The notes under the pieces are model-generated. The model did not search any database, was not told the DNA's origin, and saw only the letters and a list, made by a program, of their open reading frames with translations. Shown here one piece after another: positions 1 to 13,130 of a DNA stretch of 64,000 nt. The position numbers and the translations under genes are program-made. Each line of letters opens with the position of its first letter. Within the stretch, counting starts at the first letter, position 1. The stretch is from Combretum micranthum (Eukaryota; Streptophyta; Magnoliopsida; Myrtales; Combretaceae), in NCBI GenBank assembly GCA_024138025.1, contig JAMXBD010000576.1, forward strand, positions 558,001 through 622,000, read 5' to 3'.

Positions 1-399
1 AGGTAGTAAGAAAATACGAATAAAAAGGCTATAACTGTATTTTTCATAAGCCGGAAAATTATGAAATCTATATTTTTGAAATCCTTATTTTATTTCGGTT
101 CAAATGAGTATTCATAAGTAAATTTTTGAAATTCTAGTTCTGGGGCACACTTTTCTATAATGGGTCTCGGGATGACCCGGAATTGAAATTTTCTAAAAAT
201 CTGATCTTTTCTTGATTTGAAATATAATCGAGAACTATATTCAAAATTAAATTTTCTTATAAAAGTTTCTTAATTGGAAACCGAGGAAAAGCTGGATTTA
301 GGGTTTCTAGTTCTCACTCCAGACTTAAGCTATTCCGGTTTAGGGGTTTGGTTTCCGGTTCTTGAGTTATCTTGGCTACTTGAAAAACCAGGGTTTACA
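1..399 (-). mobile_element. LTR E, 5' part, runs off left edge
   Basis: On the minus strand the sequence begins TGTAAACCCTGG at position 399 and runs to the left window edge. It contains the AACCGG-rich start typical of the long-LTR family and, near position 1, the conserved GTAGTAAGAAAATACG block (read on the plus strand) that lies upstream of the TATA box in other copies. Its closest relative here is LTR N. It interrupts the gag-protease pseudogene F at 399/400; the other end and its TSD lie outside the window. Confidence 0.8.
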
Positions 400-1945
400 T
401 TCTCTCACTCTCGCACTCTTTTGTTCATTATTACATTCAGCCTTATTTTTGCTTTGTTGATCATGAGCCTCCTTAATCATAAATCTAACTTAGAGTTAAA
501 GGTATAGGCATCATACTTCTACCATTCATGAAAAATGAATAAACATACCCATCATGCATAACCCTCCTATCACATTGCCATGGTCTCCCCAAAAAAACAT
601 GACCCGCATGCATAGGTACCACATCACAAAGAACCTCATCCTTATAGCTACCAATGGAAAAAGCAATTAACACTTACTTTGCCATCTTAACTTCTCCACA
701 TTCATTCAACCATTAAAGAACTAGCAACATTTGTGCAACTACCGCTATCAATAATCATGCTATATACCTTATTGTTCACATGGCACCTAGCATGGAAGAT
801 ATGCTCATGTTAGACCTCATCACCATCATCACTAGGTTAAGTGTTAAGAGTTCGCCATGCGATTAGAAACTCTCCACTCACAAGCCCTTCAATATCCACA
901 TCACTACAATCCTCCAATGGTGTCATCTCATCATCATTGAACTTACACTCTCTATGTCACCATTATCTAAAACAATCATCGCCTTCTTATTTAGTCATTG
1001 ACAAGCAATATGCCCAAATCCTTGACGCTTGAAACACTTAATATCATGTGACTTAGAGGATGATTTAGTTTCAAATCTACCTTTTAAGGAAAAAACTAGA
1101 TCTTTGGCCTTCGTATCCTCTTTTGATTTGGAAGTCACTTTGTGATGCTTCCAATTTGATTTTGATGAAGAGCTAAAAGCTTAGCCATATTTTGAATTAC
1201 CTCTAGACTTTGGTTACCTCTCCACTTTAATAGCCTTATGTAACAATTCCTCCATCTCCACCTAATGTTGTAAATCCACCACATTGGTAATCTCCTTATT
1301 TGACCCATTAATGAATCTAGCCATAGCAGCCTATTAGTCTTCCTCCACTTCAGCTCCAATCATGGCTATTTCCATTTCCTTATAATAATCTTCTACACTT
1401 ATGGAGCCTTGAGTCAAACTCAACTACTTGCTACACAAATCTCTATAATAGTGACTAAGAGTAAACCTTTTCCACATCACAACCTTCATCTCCTCCCATA
1501 ATCGAATAGGTCTTTCATCATACCTATGCCTATTAAGCACTAGTTGACTCCACCGAATACTAGCATAATCTATAAATTCGACTGTTTCCAATTTGACATT
1601 TTTTCTCCTCAGAATAGTTATGGCAATCAAACACATGCTCTACTTTTCTTTCCCACCCCAAGTATAACTCTGGATCGTTCTTTCCTTGAAAAGGAGATAT
1701 TTTCATCTTGATACTACCAAATTTTTGTCATGCTTTTAGGCCTTCCCTCTTCCTCTTATGAAAATATCCTCTTCAGAATCAGAGTCCTCTTTTCCTTCTT
1801 CAACATGAGACTAATTTCTATAAGGTTTAGATTTGCTAGGTGACTCTAAATTGTCCAACCTCATGTTTAGATTCTTGAATTGATCTTGTATGGCATTCAT
1901 AAACAACTTCATATTGGTTTTAGGATTTTTGTCACCACTACTCAT
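400..1945 (-). pseudogene. Ty3/gypsy gag-protease pseudogene (element F)
   Basis: This is a decayed gag to protease region, broken by many stops and frameshifts. It starts at ATG 1945-1943 (MSSGDKNPKTN). A capsid-like stretch around 1640-1420 reads RLWEEMKVVMW followed by SHYYRDLCSK. The C-terminal capsid part around 1370-1200 can be read across frames. A zinc-knuckle remnant near 1050-1000 reads CFKRQGFGHIAC, where the second cysteine of the CCHC pattern has become Arg. The retropepsin motif DSGSCTNVAS is near 760-715. A downstream block (about 670-540) reads YKDEVLCDVVPMHAGH, which I recognise from plant Ty3/gypsy polyproteins, probably chromovirus type. In the element Gag forms the particle and the protease cuts the polyprotein. 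The rest of pol is missing because LTR E interrupts the element at 400. This copy cannot make a working protein. Confidence 0.85.
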
Positions 1946-2499
1946 GATTTCAAACCTGCAAAAAGAGATGAAAACTAAAACAAATGGGTTAGTTCTCACA
2001 TACTCCCACACATGTTTACACTCAACAGATGTGGATTCACTTGTATTTCACTCCAAAGTTTGGCTTGTCATGATGCTGGTCTCATTGCTCTTGGCTTTTA
2101 CCACTCAACTTTCTCTTGTAAGTTCTTGATTAGGAATTGATCAATGATTTTAGCAAATAAAAACAAGTGGTAAATCAGACTTAATAACTAAGAATTCTTA
2201 AATAAACAAGACAGGTAGAAACAAAAAGACAAGAAAGTAAGGAATAAGAAGATGTATTCCAGCATATCAATGAGGTTATTTCTCATTAGACACAAAGGAA
2301 TTCAAAAAAACTATAAAATTATATATAATAATAATTTTCTTCTTCTTCTTCTTCTTCTTCTTTATTAAGAACAAACTAATTCACAAAAGAAAGGAAGGAT
2401 TTTTGGGAATAGAAGGATAGTTAGGGGAAAAGACAAAGGAAAATATCAAATAAAGAAGAAAACAAGAAAGGATAGGATTACCTGATTCAAGAAGCCAAA
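1946..2499 (-). other. element F leader between primer-binding site and gag
   Basis: Non-coding leader of about 550 bp on the minus strand. It includes a simple repeat at about 2338-2363 (TTC on the plus strand, GAA on the element strand). I see no other gene in it. Confidence 0.55.
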
Positions 2500-2511
2500 G
2501 CTCTGATACCA
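2500..2511 (-). other. primer-binding site, initiator Met-tRNA type
   Basis: The minus strand reads TGGTATCAGAGC, the classic plant retrotransposon PBS complementary to the 3' end of initiator methionine tRNA. It lies 2 bp inside the LTR end (GCATCA at 2514). It fixes the orientation of element F and marks the 5' LTR-internal junction. Confidence 0.9.
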
Positions 2512-2513
2512 AA

Positions 2514-2979
2514 TGATGCGAAACCCAAGTATAGGAACCTAAGACCCAATTATCAAAGATGGAAGAAAACCAAAGGATCGTCTTGAAATAAGCGAAAGGA
2601 ACTTGACCCCAACCAAACCCATTGATTACAACCAAAGTTATCAAGATGATCTCCCTAAGCTTTTAGATTGAAGAAATCAGATTTAGTTCTTTCACAAGAA
2701 CTAAAAGAAAGTTCTCACAATTGGAAGAAACTCTTAAGAAACGTATTCATTCGTCTATGTCGAAAAGTTACATCAAATGGGTTTATATAAGCTATTTAAA
2801 TCAACCTCTAAACTAAGCAACAAAACAAGGAAAACATATAAAATTCTAACTAAAAACAACCCTAAGCCGAAAAGGAATGCTAGCAGCGTATCTTCCTCTA
2901 AGGATGTCAATTTACATTGAACACTAGTGGCTTACAATTAAGGCTGGTGGTGTATAGCATTCAAGGCCAACGGTATATT
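2514..2979 (-). mobile_element. 5' LTR of element F, proximal part (interrupted by LTR D)
   Basis: The LTR ends with CA at 2514, next to the PBS. Similarity to the LTR V pieces continues across the D insertion into 16750-16900, so D landed inside this LTR. The outer end is unclear. A weaker alternative end is near 2964, where the plus strand reads GCATTCA, close to an inverse of the inner end. Confidence 0.6.
2782..2791 (-). promoter_or_regulatory. TATA box of F LTR
   Basis: The minus strand reads TTATATAAAC, about 270 bp upstream of the PBS-side LTR end. LTR V has GCCTATATGAACC at the equivalent place. Confidence 0.5.
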
Positions 2980-3677
2980 GTAAACCTTTAGAATTTTACA
3001 ATAAGTTTCATGCATAAACCATAGAACCAGCACTCAAATCGGAACCTTAAAAGTCAACTAGGTCAAAAACAAGTCTTAGTGAATCTAGATCCGATAATCC
3101 CGTGCTCGAAACCCTAAAACAATAAAAATGAGATAACCTTGGATTATAGTCTGAAATAATGTGTTATAGCCTAAAAAGATCAGATTCGCCAAAAATTCGC
3201 TCATTTCAAACCCGAATAGGATAATTTCTGAAATAAGGGTCCTACTATACAAAACGGTGAAAATATCCTGATAATATTTTTAGACTCGTAATGAGATGAG
3301 GAATTGTAAAATATCTATTATAACATTTTTCAACTTCTAAAAATATCAAATATAGCTCATTTATGTGTATTTTTCTTACTACCAATATTTTAATTGTCTA
3401 ATCTACTATTCATTTGCTTTTCATTACTATTCATTATCATTCTTTATCTCTACTTTTTCTTACTACCTATTCTTATAACCTTACACACCTATATCTTACA
3501 TTTTCATTTCTAATATAATTTTTACATAACTTCTCTTACACCTTATTTACTTTTCTCTACCAAAAATATTTTTTTATCACTCCTCCTCCCTAAAACCAAT
3601 GCTACCTCCCCTTCTATCTCCTAATTTTCTCTTTTTTTCAATTTATTTTATTACATCTAATTTCCCTTCACATTTCT

Positions 3678-3686
3678 CTATAAATA
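3678..3686 (+). promoter_or_regulatory. TATA box of LTR D
   Basis: CTATAAATA about 700 bp from the LTR start, followed by a CT-rich segment. Confidence 0.6.
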
Positions 3687-4928
3687 CCATCTCTCCCTCC
3701 ACTTCTTTCACACATCTCCTTTTATATTCTAAAACTTTACCAAAATTACTTCTCAATTTTCTTCTCTAACAATTTTCCTCAAACACATTCTTCCATCCAA
3801 TTCTCTTTAGGAAAAATAATAAATATACCATCCATTTGTTTCTTTCAACTTCAATCCTTCATCAACCCTAAAAATTCTAAACCTCTCTTTTGTTCATGTG
3901 ACATAATATGAACAATATGTGTGTTTTGATTCTATATAAATCGCCATGATGGCAATGCTAGGGAATGGAATCATGAAAAATAACATGTTATTCATGTCTT
4001 GTTCATCTTTGTAATGTGTTCTTGATATATTATGTTCATGCTTCTAACTTAACTCTTTATATGTTATTATGTATCTATATTTATTAGATCCTAATTGCTC
4101 ACTAATCTAACTCTTTATTTAATGCTTTATTATCTATTTCATGCAAATAAAGAAAACTAGTCAATCTCTAGTCTTAGACTTGTCCTTGATCAAGTCAAAA
4201 TAAAAGAAGACTTGTCCATTGTAAACCCCCAAATTTTTAGAATCGGTTTAGCATAAAACTCTAAACCGGAAGTTAAACGAAACCCTAAAAGGTCAACGAA
4301 ACCCTAGTTTACCGTAACCGATTAAATCCGGCATTGCCATTTTCTTTGACCCTGGAAAACGAAGTTGGGATAATTAGCTAGAATAGTTCGTAATAACCAT
4401 AGGTTTTATAAAAATCTCAGTTTCACAAATTTCGGGTGTCCTTTGAACCCGTCGGACGCCGTTCTCGAAAAACGTGTCCGGGAGCCCGGAACAGTAAAAA
4501 TATTCCGAATACACCGTTAGACTCGTAAAAATATAAGGTTTTCAAAAATATCAATTTCAAAATTTTTCGGTAGCTAAAAATAACAGATATAGCTATTATA
4601 CGCGTATTTTCTTACTACCGGTACTTTATTAGTCATGTATCTTACATTACACTATTCATTATAAATCTACACTATTCTTTTATCTTTACTTTTTCTTACA
4701 CTTATTCTTACACTCTACATAACCTATAACCTTAACTTTTTACCTTTCTCATAACTTTATTTCATATCTACCTTACACATTATATCTTTCATTTAACAAA
4801 AGTCAAAAAAATAAATCACTCCCCCTCTACTATAAGCATAGCCAGCGCTACCCCCCCCTCAAAATATGCCCTCAATTTGTTTCAATTTTTTATTTATTTT
4901 AATCACACAAAATTCACCCCACATTTTC

Positions 4929-4937
4929 CTATAAATA
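4929..4937 (+). promoter_or_regulatory. TATA box of LTR A
   Basis: CTATAAATA, followed by a pyrimidine-rich leader of about 180 bp without an ATG that ends in TTTAGGTAA near 5120. Confidence 0.65.
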
Positions 4938-6643
4938 TCCCCCTCCTCCTTCACATCTTTCACACATTCACTACCCACAAATTCTTACAAAAACTTTCCC
5001 AAAATCTCCTCTCAAAACTCTCTCAAAATACCATCCCAAAACTCTCCCAAAATATTTCTACAACAACTTCTACCAACAACTAAAACCCATAACCACATAA
5101 CCATACCAAAGTTTCCTTTAGGTAACCACCTTCTATTATTTTTTTTTTCTTCTTCTTCATGTCATGTAACTTTACATGACCATAGTGTGAGTTTCCAAAG
5201 ACTACAAGTTATGGAAACTACATTATGTTCATGTATTGTTCTTGTTCATGTCAATCCATTTATGTTTATGTTGTTTTATTATTGTTAATATATTATTATC
5301 TATATATATATATACATATTCTTTAGAGCATATAAGCTCACTTGCAATTTATTTATTTCATGCAAAGCAATTTATTTATTTATTCCATTGCAATTTATTT
5401 ATTTATTCCTTGTTGAATTAAGACTAGCCTCTAGTCTTAGACTTGTCATTATTACGTCAAAACAAGTTTTTCTTTCTTACATTTTATTTTATTATGGGAC
5501 TAGTCTATTTCTTAATCCCGGGAGCCTTGAAAAAGCTAAGACTCCAATACTTGACTTTATTATTTATGTTTTATGTTATTTTGTTCTCATAATCATGTTC
5601 ATTTAGATTGTTGTCCAAAAATTTTAATTTCTAAAAATAATTAAACAAAAGAAGAATTTTGTCACTTAGATATAAGTTTGTGTAAAATATAAAATCTATA
5701 ATATAACAAAAATAAACTCATTCCTTTTTAAGTTACAAAGAGAACTCACTATAATTTTAGAAACTACTTTTACTTTAAAAAGCTACTTAAACCTTTATTA
5801 TTCCACTTTATTTTTCAAAAGAAAATATTTCTTGATACAAAAATGGTTCTTTTTATAAAAAGATAAGCAAGATGAATGGCTAAAGAATTTTCAAGTAAAA
5901 GACCTTTACAAATAAATAGGCAAAGAAAATCTATGATTTGAAAACAAAAATAAAGTTATTTCTTTTCAAGTTATAGGAAGGAACCACTAAAATTTTAGAA
6001 ACTACTTGTAGACACCAATTTTTGCCCAATTAATTAAGGCTTAAAATTTAATTAAACTCATTTTTTTCAAAAGCCTTAAGTATTGATGAAGTTGGCTAAG
6101 TGATCAAGGCACAAGCCAAATGGCCTGTTGGTTAAACACATTGACCCAAACACACACTCAAGCTCAAGGACACAGGTTCAAACCCTAGCAAAGGCAAATT
6201 TTTGCCTTTTTATCATTTTTGTCTTTTCATCTTTCTCAAAGTGACTTTTGCCTTACTTTGCATCAGTTTTTAACTGACAAAACAACATTAATTGTTGAAA
6301 TTGATGAAGCAATTGCAAAGTGGTTATAGAATATGAAAGATTAGTGCACAATTCATGTACAAAAACAACTCAAAAGTCACAAAATTCGTGCTAAAAAAAT
6401 TGGAAAAAAATACAATTTGTGGGCATTCAATTGTACATGAATGGGGAGTTACAAGAATTGGAAAAATTGGGCAATTAATCTACCCATAATGGATGATTTG
6501 ATGGAGGATATGAAAAAGCAATCATCAATTCATCAGTTACAAGCAAATCAATCACGAATTTTCGAATTAAATTCGTGAAAAACAAAGAGGCAAAAATCGA
6601 TTCATTTTCGAAACTGTTCGAAACATAAAATTGAGCTTGCAAC

Positions 6644-6653
6644 CTATAAATAG
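6644..6653 (+). promoter_or_regulatory. TATA box of LTR B
   Basis: CTATAAATAG followed by GAGGTCC. Position about 640 bp into the LTR. Confidence 0.65.
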
Positions 6654-7143
6654 GAGGTCCTAGGATCAAAAGGCACAAGTCAATTTCAAGAAAACACATA
6701 CATAACAAAGCCAATTCGAAATTCTCGAATTTAGGGTATAGAATTCGAATTTTTCAAATTCGAAGTGATTGGATTGGATTTGATCAAAATTGAGTGTTTT
6801 AGGAATGTTAGAAACTTGATTTTGATGTTTTAGTGTGCTTGGATTTCATCAAATTGATCAAATTAACCTCTGCAAATTTTTTTTTTTAATTTTCGGATTT
6901 GCGCCGCCGTACAACCACCGCAGGAGTCGCCCCTTTCCGCCGTTCTGGGCGCGAACCACCACCTTCAGAGGACACGCAACCACCATAGAAGTCGGGCCGA
7001 CAAGCTTCCAGCCACCGAGGACCACCGGAGCCGCCGGAATCCGCCCCGAAAGATCACGTAGTCGTCTTCTTCACCCGTCGGAGCTCCGAGATCCGACCCG
7101 AAGATCCGAACCCAACCCGGTCGGTCATCGGTCAACGGTCAAC

Positions 7144-7431
7144 TCAGATCAGACGGCCCAGATTCAATCAAGCAGATCAGACGGTCCATTTTGATCAAGC
7201 AGATCAGCGGCCCAGATTCAATCATCCAGATCAGCGGCCCAGATTCAATCAAGCAGATCGGACGGTCCAGATTCGATCGAGCAGATCAGCGGCCCAGATT
7301 TCATCGAGCAGATCAGACGGCCCAGATTTCATCAAGCAGATCAGACGGCCCAGATTTCATCAAGACAGATCAGACGGCCCAGATTTAATCATCTCGATCA
7401 ACGCCCCAGATTTGGTCAATTCCATCAAACG
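7144..7431 (+). repeat. 28-29 bp tandem repeat in LTR B
   Basis: About nine imperfect copies of a unit beginning CAGATCAGACGGCCCAGATT and ending TCATCAAG. Copies differ by AGACGG/AGCGG and by the last bases. Downstream the unit decays into CGATCAACGCCCCAGATT. Short open frames across it are a by-product of the repeat. Confidence 0.85.
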
Positions 7432-9884
7432 GTCAGGATCAGTCAACGCGATCGACGCTCCAAATCTCGTTCGCTTCATCCGACGGTCCAGGTTAATCCG
7501 TATTATTTTATTAATAGTTTATTATATAATTAATTTCAAAAAATAATAAAAAATAGTAAAAAATTCATAAAAAAATTATAAAAAATTCAGAAAAAATACA
7601 AAAAAATCCAGAAAAATCAAAATAATTATTTTTTTATTTAAATTTATTTTTTTTGATATTTTTGATATTTTTTGAATATTTTTAGTATGTATTTATACAT
7701 AAATTGCTTTTAGAAATGTGTATTTAATGCATGAAAAATAATTTTAATATATTGTGAAATATTCTGAATATGTTGTGAATTTATGTGATGATTTTTTAAA
7801 AAAATAATAATAAATAATAAATAATAAATAATAATAATAATAAATTAACAAAATAAATAAAAATGACAAAATTGGATTTTCCAAAACCAAAATTTTTTTT
7901 AAAAAATAAAAAAATAATAAAAAATGATTTTGAACTTAGAAAAATATGTTTTTTTTTATGAAATGAAAATCAATTGATTAGATCATGGACCATCAAAATG
8001 ATTTTCATAAATATTCAAAATTTAATGAACTTGAATTGAGAATAGTTCAAAAATTAAAATTGATCAACAAATTAAAATTTTATTTTAAAAGAACTACGTT
8101 TTGTCTGATCTCGATTAGCGAGTACATAGGCACCTGCGTGGCGACATTAAAAAATAAAAAAAAAATTTAAATATTGTGAATAACTATTTTGTAAATATAA
8201 GTTTTTGTTTTAAAAAAAAAAATATATTTGTTTATATTCATATTCTAAAAAAAATACTAAAAAATAAAAATGAAGAAAAACACATAAAAATAAAAAAAAA
8301 TGAATAATTTGATTTGTAAATATTGTTTCATAATGTATCATTTGAATTTTTTAGCATGAAAAGGATAAATTATAAATTTAAAATTTCAAAAGTGGTAACC
8401 ATTTGGTTTTAATAGGTTAGCCCCCGAATCCATGATATCTGGTTTTTAAAAGTTTGGTTTTTTTTTTAAATCAAATTTTCGCAGATTAGTAGCTAAGTTA
8501 GGATCAATCGACCCATTGATCCTAGCTTTTATTTTTTCCCGATTTATATCGGGTGGCAACTCTAAAATTTTTTAAAAAATTAAAATTTCTTTTAACCCCT
8601 AGTCGAGGATTCATGTTAAATGGTTTCGGGTTTAATGTGAATCGGGTTAAGAGAAATGAACCAGATAAGATAAGTGGAAAAAATCCAGGCTCGACACTAC
8701 TTTACTATAAAAAGGTCTCTTAAGTCACATATTGATCTACTTGTTTTTATCAAGAAAATAAATTTCTATGCATGGATGATTTTTGTCACGCCCCAATGGG
8801 TATCCTAAACGTGACAGTCCGCCACACTCAATATTAAAGCTTATGTATGACAACCTTAGCCATTCCCAAAAGCTTTTATATTAAGTGTAAGGCATACTTT
8901 CACAACTTTAGAGGACCATGTATGGAACTATGTAGTTTAAGAGGATATAAATAACATATTTAAGAAAAGAGGATTTCATAATAATCATTCATTCATATCA
9001 ATGGCTTTACAAACTTAGGGACAATTCTCTTGATTACTAATCTATTATATGAATATTCGCATGTTAATACTATGCTACACTTTATCTAAGTTTCTAATAT
9101 CCAAAAGAGATTACCTGCCCGCAGGGTCCTCGTGGCCTTAACCATAAGTAAGGAAACTGCAAAAGATATCTATCGGGGTATAAGCTAATAGGCTTAGTGA
9201 GAACTATTTCCATAAATAACTTCTTGTAACAAGATTCAAACAAGTTGATTTAATCAAACAAATGTAATGCACAAGCACGTGGGCAAACAAGCATATAGCT
9301 TTCCGAGAACTATATGTTGAATGGATTTACGCCCTTCATTCGGGGTTTGGTGATACATAACCTCAATTCAAGTAGTTTTAAATAAAAAGTTTTCTTGCTC
9401 GCGAGCACTCATCGCCGAGCATTCGGAATCTACTTGATTGACCTTGCTTTCGGATCTACCGCCAAGCATATTACATTAAGCCGCCAAGCAATCGCTTTCG
9501 GATCTCCCGCCAAGTGTTTCTTTCGACATGAGCTTACTATCCTTCTCACCCAAGGATAATAACCCAAAATGCAATGTGACTCACTTCGTGGTATGCATCA
9601 ATTTATTTATTTATAGAGTCATAGCATAATTATTCTTAGATTTAAGGCGATCAAGGAATTTCATACAAATCAATACTATACTAAAACAACCATTTAAAAC
9701 AATTATGACTTCGATATTCTTAAAAATTCTTTCAAAGAATTATTTACATACATATCGATTTATCTTTTTCCTAACTCTAGTTCAACTAATTTACAAGCAC
9801 AACAAGTATAGCATTTAATGGAAATAAACTCACGATGCCATGGTGACTATTCCTCTATGCGGGTGAGTCGTTCACACACTCCAC

Positions 9885-9929
9885 TTAGTCGTAAAAATCC
9901 TCGGGGTAAAGGAATCCTTCCTAGGGGTC
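9885..9929 (-). other. conserved mini-exon, copy in LTR C (broken)
   Basis: Reads DP, stop (TAG), EGFLYPEDFYD, stop. Same motif as the other copies but with a premature stop at codon 3, and the splice-like site reads CTAAGTGAC instead of CTAGGTGAC. Confidence 0.6.
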
Positions 9930-10467
9930 ACTTAGCCAAAGAAAATACCCACAATGAGTTTTTCTTGATGATTTTCTTGAATTTTGACAAAACAATGTCA
10001 AAAGAACGTTAAAGTTCGTATAAAGGAATGTTCCAACTTAAAATGGTCATAACTTGATCATTTTAACTCGGAATCGCGCATATAATATACCGATTTCTAC
10101 CTACTCGAAAAGATCTACCCATTTCTAAAATTATTTCCATCAAAAAAATCCATATAGGCTCCAAAACAGTGGTGACAAAATTCACCACGGATTTTCTAGC
10201 ATAAAACATCTTTGGTTCAAGAAATCAAGATTTTGCTTGATAAATACTTAGTTATCTATATAGTTGAAAAATTCTCTTTTGATGACTACTTAGCTCATAT
10301 CATTCATGCTCAAGTGTTTTGTTGTCCATTTATTTTTCTTAAGGAAATCATGTCAGTTTTGAAGTTGTTTTGGGAAAATATAGTTTACAAAATTTCCATG
10401 TTGGTAAACTTCTTGAAATGATTATGTTGTTTCTTTTTACTTACGAAAATGTTTCATATTAGCTTAT

Positions 10468-10492
10468 CTATATATATATATATATATATATC
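10468..10492. repeat. TA microsatellite in LTR C
   Basis: An uninterrupted TA run. TA runs occur at the same relative place or near the AGCATATAAGCT palindrome in several LTR copies. Confidence 0.7.
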
Positions 10493-11726
10493 TAAGTAAC
10501 TTTTTTGGAAATAAATTTTCGAAGTTTTCTATACTAATACTAGTTTGGAGTTTTTAGAAAATACACTATTATTTCTATTTATTTTTCTTGTACAATCTTC
10601 TTTGTCTATTTGTTTTAAAATCTTTGCTTGAAGTTTCTCATTCTTTTCTCATGCTTCATAGAAATCATTCATAAAGTTTATTTCTTGGTAAAAAAAAGTG
10701 AATCAATATGTGACTTAAGAAACCTTTTTTTTTTCTAAATTTTTTGTGGTTTCTTCTTGTAATTTGAAAAGAAATAACTTTATTATTTTCAAACCATAAA
10801 TTTTCTTTGCCTATTTGTTTGCAAAGGTCTTTACTTGAAAATTCCAAAGAACCATTTTCTTTTGAAAAAAAAACAAAGTGGAATAAAGGTTTAAGTAGCT
10901 TTTTAAGTAAAAATAGTTTCTAAAATTATAGTGAGTTCTTTTTGTAACATGAAAAGGAATGAGCTTCTTTTGTGTTATCTTATAGATTTTATACTTTACA
11001 TAAACTTATTTCTAAGTGACAAAATTACTTCTTTTGTTTACTTATCTTTTAGAAATTAAAATTTTGGACAACAATCTAAATAAACATGATTATGAGAATA
11101 AAAATAAACAAAATATCATAAAACATAAATAATAAAGTCAAGTATTGGAGTCGTAGCTTTTTCAAGGCTCTCGGGACTAAGAAGTAAACTAGTCCCAAAA
11201 TAAAATAAAAGAAAGAAAACTTGTTTTGACTTGATGAGGACAAGTCTAAGACTAGAGGCTAGTCTTAATTCAACAAGGAATAAATAAATAAATTGCAATG
11301 GAAAGGTAAATAAATTGCTTTGCATGAAATAAATAAATTGTAAGTGAGCTTATATGCTCTAAAGAATATGTATATATATATATATTAACAATAATAAAAC
11401 AACATAAACATAAATGGATTGGCATGAACAAGAACAATACATTAACATAATGTAGTTTCCATAACTTGTAGTAATTGGAAACTCACATTATGGTCATGTA
11501 AAGCTACATGACATGAAGAAGAAGAATGAAATATAAAGTGGTTACCTAAAGAAGACTTTGATATGGTTATGTGGTTATGGGTTTTTTTTGTTGGTGGAAG
11601 TTGTAGAATTATTTTGAGAGAGTTTTGGGATTGTATTTTGAGAGAGTTTTGAGAGGAGATTTTGGGAGAGTTTTGGTATGAATTTGTGGATAGTGAATGT
11701 GTGAAAGAAGTGAAAGAGGAGGGGGG

Positions 11727-11735
11727 TATTTATAG
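11727..11735 (-). promoter_or_regulatory. TATA box of LTR C
   Basis: CTATAAATA on the minus strand, followed downstream by ACCCCCCTCC. Confidence 0.6.
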
Positions 11736-13130
11736 GAAATTGGGGAGTGATTTTTGTGTGATTAAAATAAAGAAAAATAAAACAATTTGAGAGGGAAAGA
11801 GGGACAAGGAGCGTCGACCATGCATGGGGGAGGGGGAGATTGATTTATTTTTTTGACTTTTTGGAAAATAAAAGAAGTAATATATGAGGTAGATGTGATA
11901 TAATGTTATGAGAAAGGTAAAAAGTTAAGATTATAGGTTATGTAGAGTGTAATAATAGGTGTAAGAAAAAGTAGAGATAAAAGAATAGTGTAGAATAGTA
12001 ATGAATAGTGTAATGTAAAGTAGATATGACAATTAAAGTACCGGTAGTAAGAAAATACGCGTATAATAGCTATATCTGTTATTTTTACTTACCGAAAAAT
12101 TACGAAACTGATATTTTGGAAAACTTATATTTTTACGAGTCTAACGGTGTATTCGAAATATTTTTACTATTCCGGGCTTTCGGACACATTTTTCGAGAAT
12201 CGTGTCCGATCGGGTTTGAAAGACACTCGAATTTCGCGAAACCGAAATTTTTATAAAACCTATGGTTATTACGAACTATTCTAGCTTATCATCCCAACTT
12301 CATTTTCTAGGGCTAAAGAAAACGGCAATGCCGGATTTAGTTTGATACGGTAAACTAGGGTTTTCTTGACCTTTAGGGTTTCGTTTGACTTCCGGTTTAG
12401 GGTTTTATACTAAACCGATTCTGAAAATTTGGGGGTTTACAATTTTTATAAGACATGAGAATGAGAAATTTTCAAAAGAAGATTTTGTAAACAAATAGAC
12501 AAAGGAAATTTGTACAAGAAAAATAAATAGGAAGAATAGTGTATTTTCTAAAATAGTAGAAACTTAGAAAATAGAAAATCTATTTTCAAAAAGTTACTTA
12601 GGAAAAATAATAAAACCAACGTAAAGCCTTTCTAGAAAACAAAAGGAAACAAGGTATTCATTTCAAGAAATCTACAAAAACAATTTTTGAAAACTATATT
12701 CTTCCAGCATTGTTTTACCCAAGAAAAATAATTGGACAACAAAACATTTGAGCATGCTTAAATATGAGTTATATAGTTATAAAAAGAGAATTTTTCAACT
12801 ATATAGATAACTAAGTATTTATCAAACAAGTTTTGATTTCTTGAACCAAAGTTGTTTTTACTTGGAAAATCCGTGGTGAATTTTGTCGCCACTATTTCAA
12901 AGCCTATACGGCTTTATTTGTTGAAAATAATTTTAGAAATGGGTAGATCTTTTCGAGTAGGTAGAAATCGGTATATTATATCGCGATTCCGAGTTAAAAT
13001 GACCAAGTTATGGTCATTTTAAGTTGGAACATTCCTTTATACGAACTTTAACGTTCTTTTGACATTGTTTTGTCAAATCTCAAGAAAATCATCAAGGAAT
13101 ACTCATTGTGGGTATTTTCTTTGGCTAGGT

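Larger units (their letters stand above)
6007..8696 (+). mobile_element. solo LTR B, different Ty3/gypsy-type family
   Basis: Begins TGTAGACACC at 6007 and ends GGCTCGACA at 8696, with the exact TSD CTACT at 6002-6006 and 8697-8701. The 2,690 bp hold a TATA box, a GC-rich block (about 6895-7500), a 28-29 bp tandem repeat, and a long AT-rich tail. Near 8090-8150 is a stretch with GAACTACGTTTTG, GCGAGTACATAGGCA and CCTGCGTGGC. Near 8545 is TATCGGGTGGCAACTC. From memory, such motifs occur in long LTRs of Tat-like plant Ty3/gypsy elements. No PBS or protein domain is inside. It is inserted in LTR A. Confidence 0.9.
8784..12441 (-). mobile_element. solo LTR C (long-LTR family)
   Basis: On the plus strand it runs from TGTCACGCCCC (8784) to GGGGGTTTACA (12441), i.e. 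it is on the minus strand. The exact 5-bp TSD ATTTT is at 8779-8783 and 12442-12446. Length 3,658 bp. It is inserted in LTR A, whose sequence resumes at 12447. Closest relatives are A, O and T. All family landmarks are present in reverse order. Confidence 0.95.

Noticed and set aside
6835..7388. 119- and 65-codon open frames in LTR B
   Set aside because: They follow the GC-rich block and the tandem repeat; the repetitive protein is explained by the DNA repeat alone. I saw no known domain.
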